Notes under the pieces: model-generated
What the model saw: only the letters and a program-made list of their open reading frames with translations
What the model was told of the DNA's origin: nothing
Databases searched by the model: none
Origin: JBNKZU01 sp050301795
Lineage (GTDB): Bacteria > Pseudomonadota > Gammaproteobacteria > Thiohalomonadales > Thiohalomonadaceae
Length of the DNA: 64,000 bases
NCBI GenBank assembly: GCA_050301795.1
Contig: JBNKZU010000004.1
Coordinates: forward strand, 1-64,000
Direction: 5' to 3'
Translations under genes and position numbers: made by a program
Part shown: positions 27,138 to 35,466 of the stretch, one piece after another
Numbering within the stretch: position 1 is the stretch's first letter
Layout: the number at the start of each line of letters is the position of its first letter

Positions 27138-28481
27138 ATGTTTTGTATCAATAGTCACTGTGGCCGGATTTTATTAGTCGTTATATTTCTGTTGTGGCTC
27201 AATAGTGTTTTCGCGGACGATGCGTTAATCGACACCCCCGATGCGGATGATTTTGCAAGTGGATTTTTAGTCGATGAATCGTTGAATGAAGAGAGTCAGA
27301 TCCAACAACCGACAACTACTTCTACACTGCCAGTTCGCGTTAAGCTTTCATTAGACCTAGCCAGACAGACAGGAAATCCTAAGCGATGGGTTAGGGCTGG
27401 ACTTAGCAGTCAATTTATTCTCGATTGGCAGACATCTGTTGGAACCATTTATGGTGAATCAACCGTGCTCTACAACAACGCTTATCAAATGGAAGATGAT
27501 CCACAATCAATTATTGATAACTATAGCCATGAGACAGAGCTTCGAGAGCTCTACTGGCAAAAGGCATTTGGTGACTATAGCCTCTCTGTTGGTCGAAAAA
27601 TGGTGGTATGGGGCAAGGCAGATCTCTTACCTGTTGCTGACCCAATCACTCCGGTTGATCAAAGTGCCGCACTGTTTGCGAAGCCTGAAGAGATCCGATT
27701 GGGTCAGGATTTGATACAGTTTGATTATTATCTGAAGAATAGTCAGCTCAATTTTGTGTTAATTCCAAAAGCAAGGTTTAATCGTCAGGTTGATATCGGT
27801 CATCCGTATGCGACTTCGATGGGTCTATCTACCGATAACGTAAGTGATAATAATCTTGAATATGGAATGCGTTGGAACTTTAATTTCAAAAGGTCAGAAG
27901 CTGCAATTATTGCAGGAATGTTTTCAAATCGTGATCCGCTTTATGACGGATCAGAAGAGACCTATATGGTTGCTCCTCTGATCGCGCTAACCTACAACCG
28001 CGCTATCGATCCAATACTGTTTAAAACCGAGTTTGCCTATATGCCTAATCAGCCGGGGCAAGAGATAGCCATGGTTGGCTTCACTCCGATTCCATATATT
28101 GCGAAAAAGGATCGCTATCGACTGATGGTGGGTATGGATTATCAAACACAAAACTATGGATCAATTGTCGCTGAGGGCTATGTCGAATTTCCTCTTTATG
28201 ACAGCTCCGGTAGTAATAGCGGTGATAATTTAGGGCTAATGTCGTTTATGTGGAGTGATAGTTACTTAAGGGATGACCTTACATTGTCAGCCGTGTTTAT
28301 GACCTATAAAAAGCTCGAAAACAACCTACTTCGATTAGGGGCTAGTTATCAAATCAACGATAACTGGAAGGCTTTATTACAATACAGTTTGCTGGAAGCA
28401 GATAATAGTGATCCAACATTTGCATCGAAGGAGAATGATGACCGGTTTGATCTTAACCTTGAATATAGCTTTGCATTATAA
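27138..28481 (+). CDS. Outer-membrane beta-barrel protein of the RND-LolA operon
   Basis: A 447-residue protein with a signal peptide (about 1-26, ending FADD), an acidic linker and then alternating amphipathic strands ending in FDLNLEYSFAL, a classic outer-membrane C-terminus with a final hydrophobic strand. It resembles DUF1302/alginate-export-like barrels (WGKADLLPVADPITPVDQS is a striking conserved-looking segment). Together with the RND permease and LolA-like carrier it forms a likely inner-membrane to outer-membrane export route. The family assignment is tentative; the barrel prediction is firm. Confidence 0.7.
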   Translation: MFCINSHCGRILLVVIFLLWLNSVFADDALIDTPDADDFASGFLVDESLNEESQIQQPTTTSTLPVRVKLSLDLARQTGNPKRWVRAGLSSQFILDWQTSVGTIYGESTVLYNNAYQMEDDPQSIIDNYSHETELRELYWQKAFGDYSLSVGRKMVVWGKADLLPVADPITPVDQSAALFAKPEEIRLGQDLIQFDYYLKNSQLNFVLIPKARFNRQVDIGHPYATSMGLSTDNVSDNNLEYGMRWNFNFKRSEAAIIAGMFSNRDPLYDGSEETYMVAPLIALTYNRAIDPILFKTEFAYMPNQPGQEIAMVGFTPIPYIAKKDRYRLMVGMDYQTQNYGSIVAEGYVEFPLYDSSGSNSGDNLGLMSFMWSDSYLRDDLTLSAVFMTYKKLENNLLRLGASYQINDNWKALLQYSLLEADNSDPTFASKENDDRFDLNLEYSFAL

Positions 28482-28579
28482 GTGATTTATTTGAGGCACG
28501 GATTTGAGCGTTAGCTCTTCCGTAGGTGAGCAAACCAGATCATTCAAATACACTCACCTTTTTCCCTTCATATTATTGA

Positions 28580-28612
28580 GTGAAATGCCATTAGAAAGGT
28601 GTGGCATTTCAC
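28580..28612. promoter_or_regulatory. Perfect 11-bp inverted repeat upstream of the TonB receptor
   Basis: GTGAAATGCCA and TGGCATTTCAC are separated by 11 bp. No T run follows, so it is not a normal terminator. Its centre lies about 97 bp before the start of transcription predicted from the sigma-54-like promoter, the usual distance for an activator site. Confidence 0.55.
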
Positions 28613-28665
28613 GCACAAATAGTGATGACAGTTAATTTATTTCAATAAAAACAATGGGATAGAAC

Positions 28666-28682
28666 TTGGCACGTTCCATGCT
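28666..28682 (+). promoter_or_regulatory. Sigma-54-like promoter of the TonB receptor operon
   Basis: TTGGCACG-TTCC-ATGCT matches the sigma-54 consensus (TGGCACG-N4-TTGC) at all positions but one, with the invariant GG and GC 10 bp apart. It lies 43 bp before the receptor ATG. No Fur box is visible in the region. Confidence 0.55.
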
Positions 28683-28724
28683 CTATATGGTTTTGTTTAT
28701 TATTAACAAACTATAAAGAGAAAT

Positions 28725-30977
28725 ATGAAGACTTTAAAAGCTCACCTGATTATCCCGACCACTTTAGCGACGCTATCACTAATCCAAAGTTCTCCATTGT
28801 TTGCCCAGAATCTGGGGCTGATTGAGGTTGAGTCAACCACTATCGATGACCGTTTTAAAAATAAGCGCTCTGAACCATCTAATATTGGTGTTATTAGTGG
28901 GAAGGAAGTTGATGACGCACACACACAGAATGTGCAAGAGATGCTTCAAGGCATCCCAGGAATTACCACTGAGTTACAAAGTGGTGATTCCTTAAAAATC
29001 CATATTCGCGGTATTGAAAATCAACGCTACATGGGTGAGAAGCCTGGGGTGGCAGTGGTTATTGATGGTGTTCCAGTCTTTGAGCGAACAGGTCGTGTAA
29101 ATCTCGACATGGACAATATTGAGTCGATTAAAGTTGTTAAAGGTGGGGCGTCTTACTTATTTGGTGATGATGCCTTATCAGGTGCAGTGATTATTACAAC
29201 CAAACGTGGCGCAAATAATCAAGGCTATGCGGTAGCCGCTGAGACAGGAAGCCATAACTACCAAAAGGGGCTCGTTCGAGCTGGCTTTGGTAGCGATAAT
29301 GCAAATGGACATGTACAAGTTTCAAGAAGAGAGACAGACGGCTATTATGATGATTCTGGATCTAAAGCCGATTATCTCAACGGAAAATTTCAGTACTACG
29401 TTGATGATAGTAGTGATTTAACTTTTGGTCTTGAACAAGCTGATCGTATGAAAAATAGTCATGGATCTGTTAAGGGCGTGACTGCTGCAACTAATGACCC
29501 AAAAAGTACTGATGTCAATAGCTATAATGACTATGCCAACCACTACAGAGTAGATTTGGCTAAATACTTTCTCACCTACTCAAGAGATGTTAACGAAACT
29601 GATAATCTAATGGTTAATCTATACAGTTTTGGTGACAATACTAGGTTTGACTCCAACCCAACATCAGCAGATCCACGGAAATATAGCTACAACAATGATT
29701 ATAAACAGATCCAAAATGGTCTAAAGACAGAGTATCGATCATCAGGAGAAAAATTTGCGTGGATGGCTGCGGCAGATCTTCGTGATAACAGTTATGAGAA
29801 TAATGTTTCAGCACTCGTCGATCTATATGATAGACGTGGAACCTTAACCGATAATGCCGGGGATAAATTATCAGATGATGCGACAGGAGAGTCAGTTCAG
29901 GCACTATATGGTGAAGTCAAGTTTCAGCTAAGTGATCCGTTGGTTATTACTATCAATGCCCGTGTCGATAAAATAAAATATGACTACACATCTAATTTAA
30001 GTTCTTTGGATTTGGGTAAATCTTTTAATGTGAACTCATGGCGTTTGGGTGGAAACTACGCTATGTCTTCTACAGTAGATATATATACCAATATTTCAAC
30101 AGGATTCAGGGCACCATCAGTTAGTCAGCTTTTCTCTGGCGATATATCTCCAACTGGTACAACCGATAGTAATCCAGACCTGACACCAGAACATGCAATT
30201 AATCAAGAAGTAGGGCTAAGAACCCAGACTGAAATTTTTGGTGATGAGTCTGAAGTCGATGTGGCGATATTCCAGATTGAACGTGATGACTACATTATGA
30301 GCTCTTCAGGACAGTATGGCGATAACGATGGTACTGGAAACGATAAGTACGACAATATTGGTGGTATACAAAACCGTGGTCTAGAACTGGCAATAGATAG
30401 TGAAGTCTCAACATCCTTATCATGGAGTCTTGCTTACACATACCTAGATGCAAAATTTACTAAGTACGACAATTTTAATTTGGGACTCGGTAATCCTTAT
30501 GCGCGGACGACGTTAACTGACTGCGCAACAATGACTGATCCAACTAGTCAAAACTGTGTCATCCACTATAACAACACAGGCAACGTGGTGCCCAGGACAT
30601 CTAAGCATACTGTTAATCTGGTGATGAGATATTTGCCATCATCTAACTGGACTTTAACTGGTGAAGTAAATAGTAAATCATCCTACTATGCCGATGAGAT
30701 AAACCTTCTCAAGATGGATGGTTACAGCACCTTAAATTTGCTTGCTAACTATGATAGAAAAATCGGTAATAATCTATGGTCATTCTTTGTTCGTATTGAC
30801 AACGTGTTTGATGAACAACATTACAATACAGCACGAGCAACTGGGGATGCCAAAACTGTAGATAGCGATAATGATGGTATTTATGACACTTATGATGGTG
30901 TGTTTAACGAAGAAGACCTATCCATCGTTGTAAACCAAGGTCGTACATACACTGCTGGACTTACCGTTAATTTCTAA
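28725..30977 (+). CDS. TonB-dependent outer-membrane receptor
   Basis: A 750-residue receptor with a signal peptide (about 1-28), a plug domain (about 45-165; NVQEMLQGIPGI, IHIRGIENQRYMGEKPG, VVKGGASYLFGDDALSGAVII) and a 22-strand barrel ending in GRTYTAGLTVNF. It imports a scarce ligand, such as a metal complex, using energy from TonB. A calcium-site-like DSDNDGIYD lies in a late loop. A short ORF, tonB and a SCO1-like copper protein follow, so copper or iron complexes are candidate ligands. Regulation may be by sigma-54 rather than Fur. Confidence 0.92.
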   Translation: MKTLKAHLIIPTTLATLSLIQSSPLFAQNLGLIEVESTTIDDRFKNKRSEPSNIGVISGKEVDDAHTQNVQEMLQGIPGITTELQSGDSLKIHIRGIENQRYMGEKPGVAVVIDGVPVFERTGRVNLDMDNIESIKVVKGGASYLFGDDALSGAVIITTKRGANNQGYAVAAETGSHNYQKGLVRAGFGSDNANGHVQVSRRETDGYYDDSGSKADYLNGKFQYYVDDSSDLTFGLEQADRMKNSHGSVKGVTAATNDPKSTDVNSYNDYANHYRVDLAKYFLTYSRDVNETDNLMVNLYSFGDNTRFDSNPTSADPRKYSYNNDYKQIQNGLKTEYRSSGEKFAWMAAADLRDNSYENNVSALVDLYDRRGTLTDNAGDKLSDDATGESVQALYGEVKFQLSDPLVITINARVDKIKYDYTSNLSSLDLGKSFNVNSWRLGGNYAMSSTVDIYTNISTGFRAPSVSQLFSGDISPTGTTDSNPDLTPEHAINQEVGLRTQTEIFGDESEVDVAIFQIERDDYIMSSSGQYGDNDGTGNDKYDNIGGIQNRGLELAIDSEVSTSLSWSLAYTYLDAKFTKYDNFNLGLGNPYARTTLTDCATMTDPTSQNCVIHYNNTGNVVPRTSKHTVNLVMRYLPSSNWTLTGEVNSKSSYYADEINLLKMDGYSTLNLLANYDRKIGNNLWSFFVRIDNVFDEQHYNTARATGDAKTVDSDNDGIYDTYDGVFNEEDLSIVVNQGRTYTAGLTVNF

Positions 30978-30989
30978 CTGGCAGGTGTA

Positions 30990-31106
30990 ATGATTACTGA
31001 TAACCCAATAACTAAAGTATTACTAGCAGATAGCTCAATGAGCTATCACGCTGGATATGTGCAGGGATCGCACCTGTTGGGTGAAGGGCTTGAGAGTGCT
31101 CACTAA
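30990..31106 (+). CDS. Possible 38-residue peptide coupled to tonB
   Basis: An ATG with a GGCAGGT ribosome site opens a 38-codon frame beginning MITDNPITKVLLADSS and ending with TAA at 31104-31106, which overlaps the tonB ATG by one base (TAATG). That overlap is typical of translational coupling. The peptide has no signal sequence or known motif. It may be a real small protein, a leader peptide, or chance. Confidence 0.4.
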   Translation: MITDNPITKVLLADSSMSYHAGYVQGSHLLGEGLESAH

Positions 31107-31813
31107 TGAATGCTTACTACTTCGAAAATGATTTTCCGAGTATGCCGCAACACCGCTCTATTGTGACTACGGTGCTTTTGTCAATTATGTTTCATGCGGC
31201 TGTTTTTTATCAGTTCCAAGACTATGAAGCATCAAAGTGGGATGAAAACATCAAAGAGGCAACAAATACCACACCAGTAAAAATGACCATTGCAGCCGTA
31301 AAGCCAAAACCTCAGCCACCTAAAAAAGAAGTATTACCAAAACCAGTAAAAAAGAAGCCGCCGATCAAAAAAGAGGTTGTAAAGCCAGAAGAGATTGTCG
31401 AACCAGAGCCGGAGATTGAAGAGGAGATCATCGAAGAGCTGGATATTCCAGAAGAGGTTGTGGAGGAAGAGCCCGAAGTAGAGCAACAGGAGGTTCTTGC
31501 TCAAGTTGAACAGTCTGATGCCCAAACAGAGGCAACCACTAATGATTATATTTCGCTGATACAGCAATTGATTGAGTCAAAGAAAGTGTATCCACGCGCA
31601 GCTCGTCGGCGCAGAATAGAGGGTGAGGTTGATGTCAGCTTTATTCTTAATCTTGATGGAACGGTTGCACAGGTTCGTAGCCAAGGTGATAAAAAGGTAC
31701 TCAATAGTGCAGCAGTCAATGCAGTAAAGGCAGTATCGCCATTACCTGCACCCCCGGAAATGATAGCAAAACCATTAGAGCTTTCATTTACAATGGTTTT
31801 TAAATTAATTTAA
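31106..31813 (+). CDS. tonB: Energy transducer TonB
   Basis: A 235-residue TonB. One N-terminal membrane helix (about 19-38) contains the SxxxH-type motif SIMFHAAVF that contacts ExbB/ExbD; a long linker (about 60-145) is rich in Pro-Lys and then Glu-Pro; the C-terminal TonB domain contains YPRAARRRRIEGEVDVSFIL. It couples the inner-membrane proton gradient to the adjacent receptor. No exbB or exbD is present here, so it must use a pair encoded elsewhere. Confidence 0.92.
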   Translation: MNAYYFENDFPSMPQHRSIVTTVLLSIMFHAAVFYQFQDYEASKWDENIKEATNTTPVKMTIAAVKPKPQPPKKEVLPKPVKKKPPIKKEVVKPEEIVEPEPEIEEEIIEELDIPEEVVEEEPEVEQQEVLAQVEQSDAQTEATTNDYISLIQQLIESKKVYPRAARRRRIEGEVDVSFILNLDGTVAQVRSQGDKKVLNSAAVNAVKAVSPLPAPPEMIAKPLELSFTMVFKLI

Positions 31814-31824
31814 AAGAGCCCCCA

Positions 31825-32457
31825 ATGAAAAAAAATACCATAGTTACCGCGTTATCGACCTTGTTACTGACGATGATATTGACAACCAGCATTAGTGCGA
31901 GGGAGCTTGTCTATAATGCGACAGGTTTGATCACCGACGGGATCGGTGCAGATTTTACTTTGAAAGGGCCTAACGGAAATCCGGTAACGCTGAGCGATTA
32001 TCAGGGAAAGATTGTCATGCTCTATTTTGGTTACACCTCCTGTCCCGATATCTGCCCGACCAGCCTCTCAATTATGCAAAGAACAATGAAGGCCCTGGGA
32101 GAGGATGCCAAAGAGGTACAAGGGATCTTTGTTACCGTTGACCCCTCAAGGGATGGTGGCGAGAAACTGCAAACATTTGTTAAATATTTTCATCCCACAT
32201 TTATCGGGGTTGAGGGAAGTGACGAAGAGATCAAAAAGAGCGCCAAACCGTGGAATGTGGCGTATAAGGTGGAGGCTTCTGAATCTGAAGCGGGTTATCT
32301 GATCTCCCATAGCGATTATATCTATGTGCTAGATCGTCAAGGTGAATTAGCTGCGTTATTTAACTCCACAAGTCGCTCAGATGATATGACCACAGCAATT
32401 CAAAAACTCATAAAAGAGGAACCTCCCTCATTCCTGAAAAGGATATTTGGCCTTTAA
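31825..32457 (+). CDS. SCO1/SenC-family copper protein
   Basis: A 210-residue thioredoxin-fold protein with a signal peptide or anchor (about 1-25), the copper-binding CxxxC in GYTSCPDICPTSL (C73 and C77) and the distant histidine in LISHSDYIYVLD (about 165). SCO proteins deliver copper to cytochrome c oxidase CuA or act as periplasmic thiol reductases. It begins 11 bp after tonB, so it is in the receptor-TonB operon, which suggests that the system handles copper. Confidence 0.92.
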   Translation: MKKNTIVTALSTLLLTMILTTSISARELVYNATGLITDGIGADFTLKGPNGNPVTLSDYQGKIVMLYFGYTSCPDICPTSLSIMQRTMKALGEDAKEVQGIFVTVDPSRDGGEKLQTFVKYFHPTFIGVEGSDEEIKKSAKPWNVAYKVEASESEAGYLISHSDYIYVLDRQGELAALFNSTSRSDDMTTAIQKLIKEEPPSFLKRIFGL

Positions 32458-32525
32458 GAGACTTCAAACCTGACCCAAAAAGATGCTATCTTGAACATAA
32501 TGCCATCAACAAGGAATATCGCATT

Positions 32526-32795
32526 ATGGGTAAACAGAAAAAGCTAAAACATGAGGCCGAGCTACTCAAGATAGCGATTGAAGAGGGTGTGGCGTATGCT
32601 GAAAAACGTGGTGTTGCCAAGTTTGAAGCAACTGATTCACACAATTTGAAGATCGAGTATATCTATAAACTTCTGGTTCACGATAAATTGATACAGCCGC
32701 TGGCTAAAGATCAAATCTCACTTGCTGGCTACAAGCATAAACTTGCATTGTGGATACAGAAAAAACTACCTGATGATCACCCTTTTAAAGTCTGA
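32526..32795 (+). CDS. DUF5062-like small protein
   Basis: An 89-residue soluble, mostly helical protein starting MGKQKKLKHEAELLKIAIEE, with GVAYAEKRGVAKF and a C-terminal ALWIQKKLPDDHPF. It resembles the DUF5062 family of Vibrio and Shewanella; I recognise the pattern, not a function. There is no signal peptide. It lies 68 bp after the SCO1-like gene and 76 bp before the peroxidase. Confidence 0.6.
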   Translation: MGKQKKLKHEAELLKIAIEEGVAYAEKRGVAKFEATDSHNLKIEYIYKLLVHDKLIQPLAKDQISLAGYKHKLALWIQKKLPDDHPFKV

Positions 32796-32871
32796 CCGCT
32801 CCATCTTGGTTTAATTAAGTTTTCAGAAGTTGCCATGCTAAAGCCATATCGTTAACTATCAGGAGAGAAGA

Positions 32872-33753
32872 ATGCATTATACGCAAAAGGGTATTCTTGC
32901 AGATGTACCGCAAATAGCTCGTTACATCACGCTTGATCTTAAGAATGGAGTGGCCGCAACAGATGCCATTAAACATGTTGCACAATCGGTTGACTGTGAT
33001 GTGATGGTTGTTGGATTTGGTTCTGCTCTGATTCAAGGTGCTGGCTCTTCTATTGATGGTTTACGAGCCTTCCCGGTGCAATATGCCTCGGCGGTCAATG
33101 TACCCTCAACTCAAGCCGACCTTTGGCTGTGGATTCACGGTGACGACCGTGGCGATCTGGTGCACCAGACGCGTGAAATTGTTTCAGCAATTGACGACAC
33201 ATTTGAGGTGCGCCAAATCGTGGATGCGTTTCAATATCGTGATAGTCGGGATCTGACCGGATATGAAGATGGCACTGAAAATCCAAAGGGTGATGAGGCG
33301 ATTGCAGCAGGAATCGTTCAGGGTAAAGGTGCTGGCATCGATGGCTCAAGTTTTGTAGCGGTACAGCAATGGATACATGACCTTGATTACTTTAAATCGC
33401 TTCCTCAGCAAGCACAGGACAATATTATTGGCAGACGGCTAAGTGATAATGAGGAGTTCGATGAAGCGCCGGAGAGTGCACATGTCAAGCGAACAGCTCA
33501 AGAGAGTTATAGTCCAGAGGCCTTTATCCTGCGTCGCTCTATGCCGTGGAGTGATGCAACCCATGCTGGTCTGATGTTTGTCGCTTTTGGTCACTCATTT
33601 GATGCTTATGAGGCAATTCTTAATCGCATGACCGGTGGAGAAGATGGAATAATTGATGCAATGTTTCGCTTCACTCGCCCTGTGACGGGGAGCTTTTTCT
33701 GGTGTCCACCTGTGAAGGGAGGTCAACTGGATCTAAGCGCGGTCAATCTCTAA
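32872..33753 (+). CDS. DyP-type haem peroxidase
   Basis: A 293-residue dye-decolourising peroxidase. The hallmark GxxDG is in TGYEDGTENPKG (catalytic Asp, about residue 130), a haem-ligand histidine is likely in HVKRTAQES, and RRSMPW contains the distal arginine. There is no signal peptide or Tat motif, so it acts in the cytosol. It breaks down peroxide with broad donors. No encapsulin gene is adjacent. A GGAGAG ribosome site precedes the ATG. Confidence 0.93.
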   Translation: MHYTQKGILADVPQIARYITLDLKNGVAATDAIKHVAQSVDCDVMVVGFGSALIQGAGSSIDGLRAFPVQYASAVNVPSTQADLWLWIHGDDRGDLVHQTREIVSAIDDTFEVRQIVDAFQYRDSRDLTGYEDGTENPKGDEAIAAGIVQGKGAGIDGSSFVAVQQWIHDLDYFKSLPQQAQDNIIGRRLSDNEEFDEAPESAHVKRTAQESYSPEAFILRRSMPWSDATHAGLMFVAFGHSFDAYEAILNRMTGGEDGIIDAMFRFTRPVTGSFFWCPPVKGGQLDLSAVNL

Positions 33754-33788
33754 AAAAATGCAGTACCATTGGTGATACTGCATTTTTA
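33753..33788. terminator. Bidirectional terminator between DyP and ppk2
   Basis: A stem AAAAATGCAGTA/TACTGCATTTTT (33754-33765 with 33776-33787) has A and T runs on its two sides and lies between two converging genes. Confidence 0.85.
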
Positions 33789-33801
33789 AAGATGGATTGG
33801 A

Positions 33802-34713
33802 TTATCCGACAAACTTACCACTCTTAAGACGCTGAGCTTCCATCAGCTCTAACTCGCGTGAGCCAGATATCACCACATCATGATCTGGTACAAAATCAAG
33901 ATCCGGGTCAAGACGCTCATAAGGAACCGCGTTAAGGATCACCTTCATGGCATTCAATCTCGCCAAGTGCTTATCATTAGAGCGAATAATGGTCCAAGGT
34001 GCATGGGTTGTGTTGGTGCGCTTGAGCATTTGATATTTTTGATTGGTGAAATCGTCCCACCGATCCTGCGCCTGAACGTCGATCTCCGACAACTTCCACT
34101 GACGTAGTTGGTCTGTTTTGCGGCGCTCAAACCGCCGAGCCTGTTCGGCCTTGGTGACCGAGAAGTAGAGCTTAATCAGTATAGTTCCCTGACGAACAAT
34201 ATCCTTTTCAAAACCGGTGACACCGATCATGAAATTCTCAAACTCATCAGGAGTACAAAAACCGAACACCGGTTCGACCATCGCACGGTTATACCAACTA
34301 CGGTCAAATAGGACGCTTTCACCACCACGAGGAAACTGAGCCACATACTTTTGGAAAAACCATTGTGTTTTTTGCTCTTCGGTAGGTTTACCTAAAGCAA
34401 CGATACGGTAGTGTTTTTCGTTCATGTAGCGGGTAACACGTCGGATAGTGCCGCCTTTTCCTGCCGCATCACGTCCCTCAAAGAGAATGATTAGTTTCTT
34501 GCGCGTTGCTTCGAGATACTGCTGCATCTTAATGATTTCTGCCTGGTAGGGTTTTAACTCCTCTTCACGAATATACTTGCGAACGGCTTTGCTTTTACCT
34601 TTTTTAAGCTTTTCGATGTTTTGGCGGAGCTCAAGATTCTCTTTAAGGATATCCTCGATTGGACGTGCCTCGGTAGAGAGGGACTCGAATTTAGTATTAG
34701 CGTCGTTGTTCAT
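33802..34713 (-). CDS. ppk2: Polyphosphate kinase 2
   Basis: A 303-residue PPK2 (class I type) that uses polyphosphate to phosphorylate nucleoside diphosphates. Walker A is GRDAAGKGGT (about 79-88), the Walker B/lid segment FDRSWYNRAMVEPVFGF follows, then RRKTDQLRQWKLSEID and TTHAPWTIIRSNDK. It is monocistronic and convergent with the DyP gene. Polyphosphate use fits a sulfur oxidiser with changing energy supply. Confidence 0.93.
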   Translation of the reverse strand: MNNDANTKFESLSTEARPIEDILKENLELRQNIEKLKKGKSKAVRKYIREEELKPYQAEIIKMQQYLEATRKKLIILFEGRDAAGKGGTIRRVTRYMNEKHYRIVALGKPTEEQKTQWFFQKYVAQFPRGGESVLFDRSWYNRAMVEPVFGFCTPDEFENFMIGVTGFEKDIVRQGTILIKLYFSVTKAEQARRFERRKTDQLRQWKLSEIDVQAQDRWDDFTNQKYQMLKRTNTTHAPWTIIRSNDKHLARLNAMKVILNAVPYERLDPDLDFVPDHDVVISGSRELELMEAQRLKSGKFVG

Positions 34714-35062
34714 GACTCTTTCCTGTGCTTCTTTTTAATCGTTATAAATATTAGGAGTGAAGATTTCCAAGTGGTTGGATAGCTGCATATCAGCATATTG
34801 ACTATCACTCATATACTAGACCCATTTCATCAATTTTTCTTCGTCTTTTTGGGTAGAAACCGAATATCAAAGAGATTTTTTTGGAATCGAGATAAAGCGC
34901 TATCAGAACATCTCGTCAACTGCTTAATCACCTAATATTAGCGTGGTATTGGGTCATTCCTGAATGTCGTAACGACGTGGCGACCATAAATATGCGTAAG
35001 AAAAAACGGGTTTCTTCTTATCATTTGCGGCGTTGATGCTTCGAAATCTCATCAGAGATGGC
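34714..35062. other. Intergenic stretch before the MITE
   Basis: About 350 bp upstream of ppk2, AT-rich, with no convincing ORF, promoter pair or RNA gene. A weak hairpin (GTAAGAA/TTCTTAT with a 12-nt loop) lies near 34995-35020. Confidence 0.4.
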
Positions 35063-35355
35063 TAGGGTCTGTTGATCTTTCATATTCACCACTGTTGCTG
35101 CGCCAAAATGCGTCAATGACCAACGGAAATGCCCTTGGGTGCAAGGCACGAAGAGCGATATTTGGTTGCTCCAAATGAGCGATAAGTAACACAGGGTGAC
35201 GCATTTTGGGGCGCAACCCAAAGGGACGGGACGATTTTTCCGCCCAATGGCGTTATCAGTCGTTTATTTGGAATAACCAAATTACATTCCTTCTGCCTTA
35301 TTGGACGATAAAATCGTCTCCGGCAGTGTCGAAGATGAAAGATCAACAGACCCTA
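35063..35355. mobile_element. MITE with perfect 21-bp terminal inverted repeats
   Basis: Left end TAGGGTCTGTTGATCTTTCAT (one base over 20, positions 35063-35083) is matched perfectly by the reverse complement at 35335-35355. The outer TA pairs may be the target duplication, as in IS630/Tc1 elements. Inside, a second imperfect inverted pair (GCGCCAAAATGCGTCA near 35099; TGACGCATTTTGGGGCGC near 35198) makes the element largely self-complementary. It has no transposase and would need one supplied elsewhere in the genome. Confidence 0.8.
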
Positions 35356-35466
35356 AACATTATAGTTATCTACATTACTCCAGTTGAAAAGGGTAGAATA
35401 GCGACCATTTTTACAGCTTCAACTTGATAGTCTGTTACTGATATCACCTAACCGAGATTTTTGTTT

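Noticed and set aside
28613..28724. Fur box before the TonB receptor
   Set aside because: No GATAATGATAATCATTATC-like 19-mer or hexamer triplet can be seen.
35021..35427. Three small ORFs in the MITE as a transposase remnant
   Set aside because: They follow the inverted repeats, show no transposase motifs and exist on both strands.
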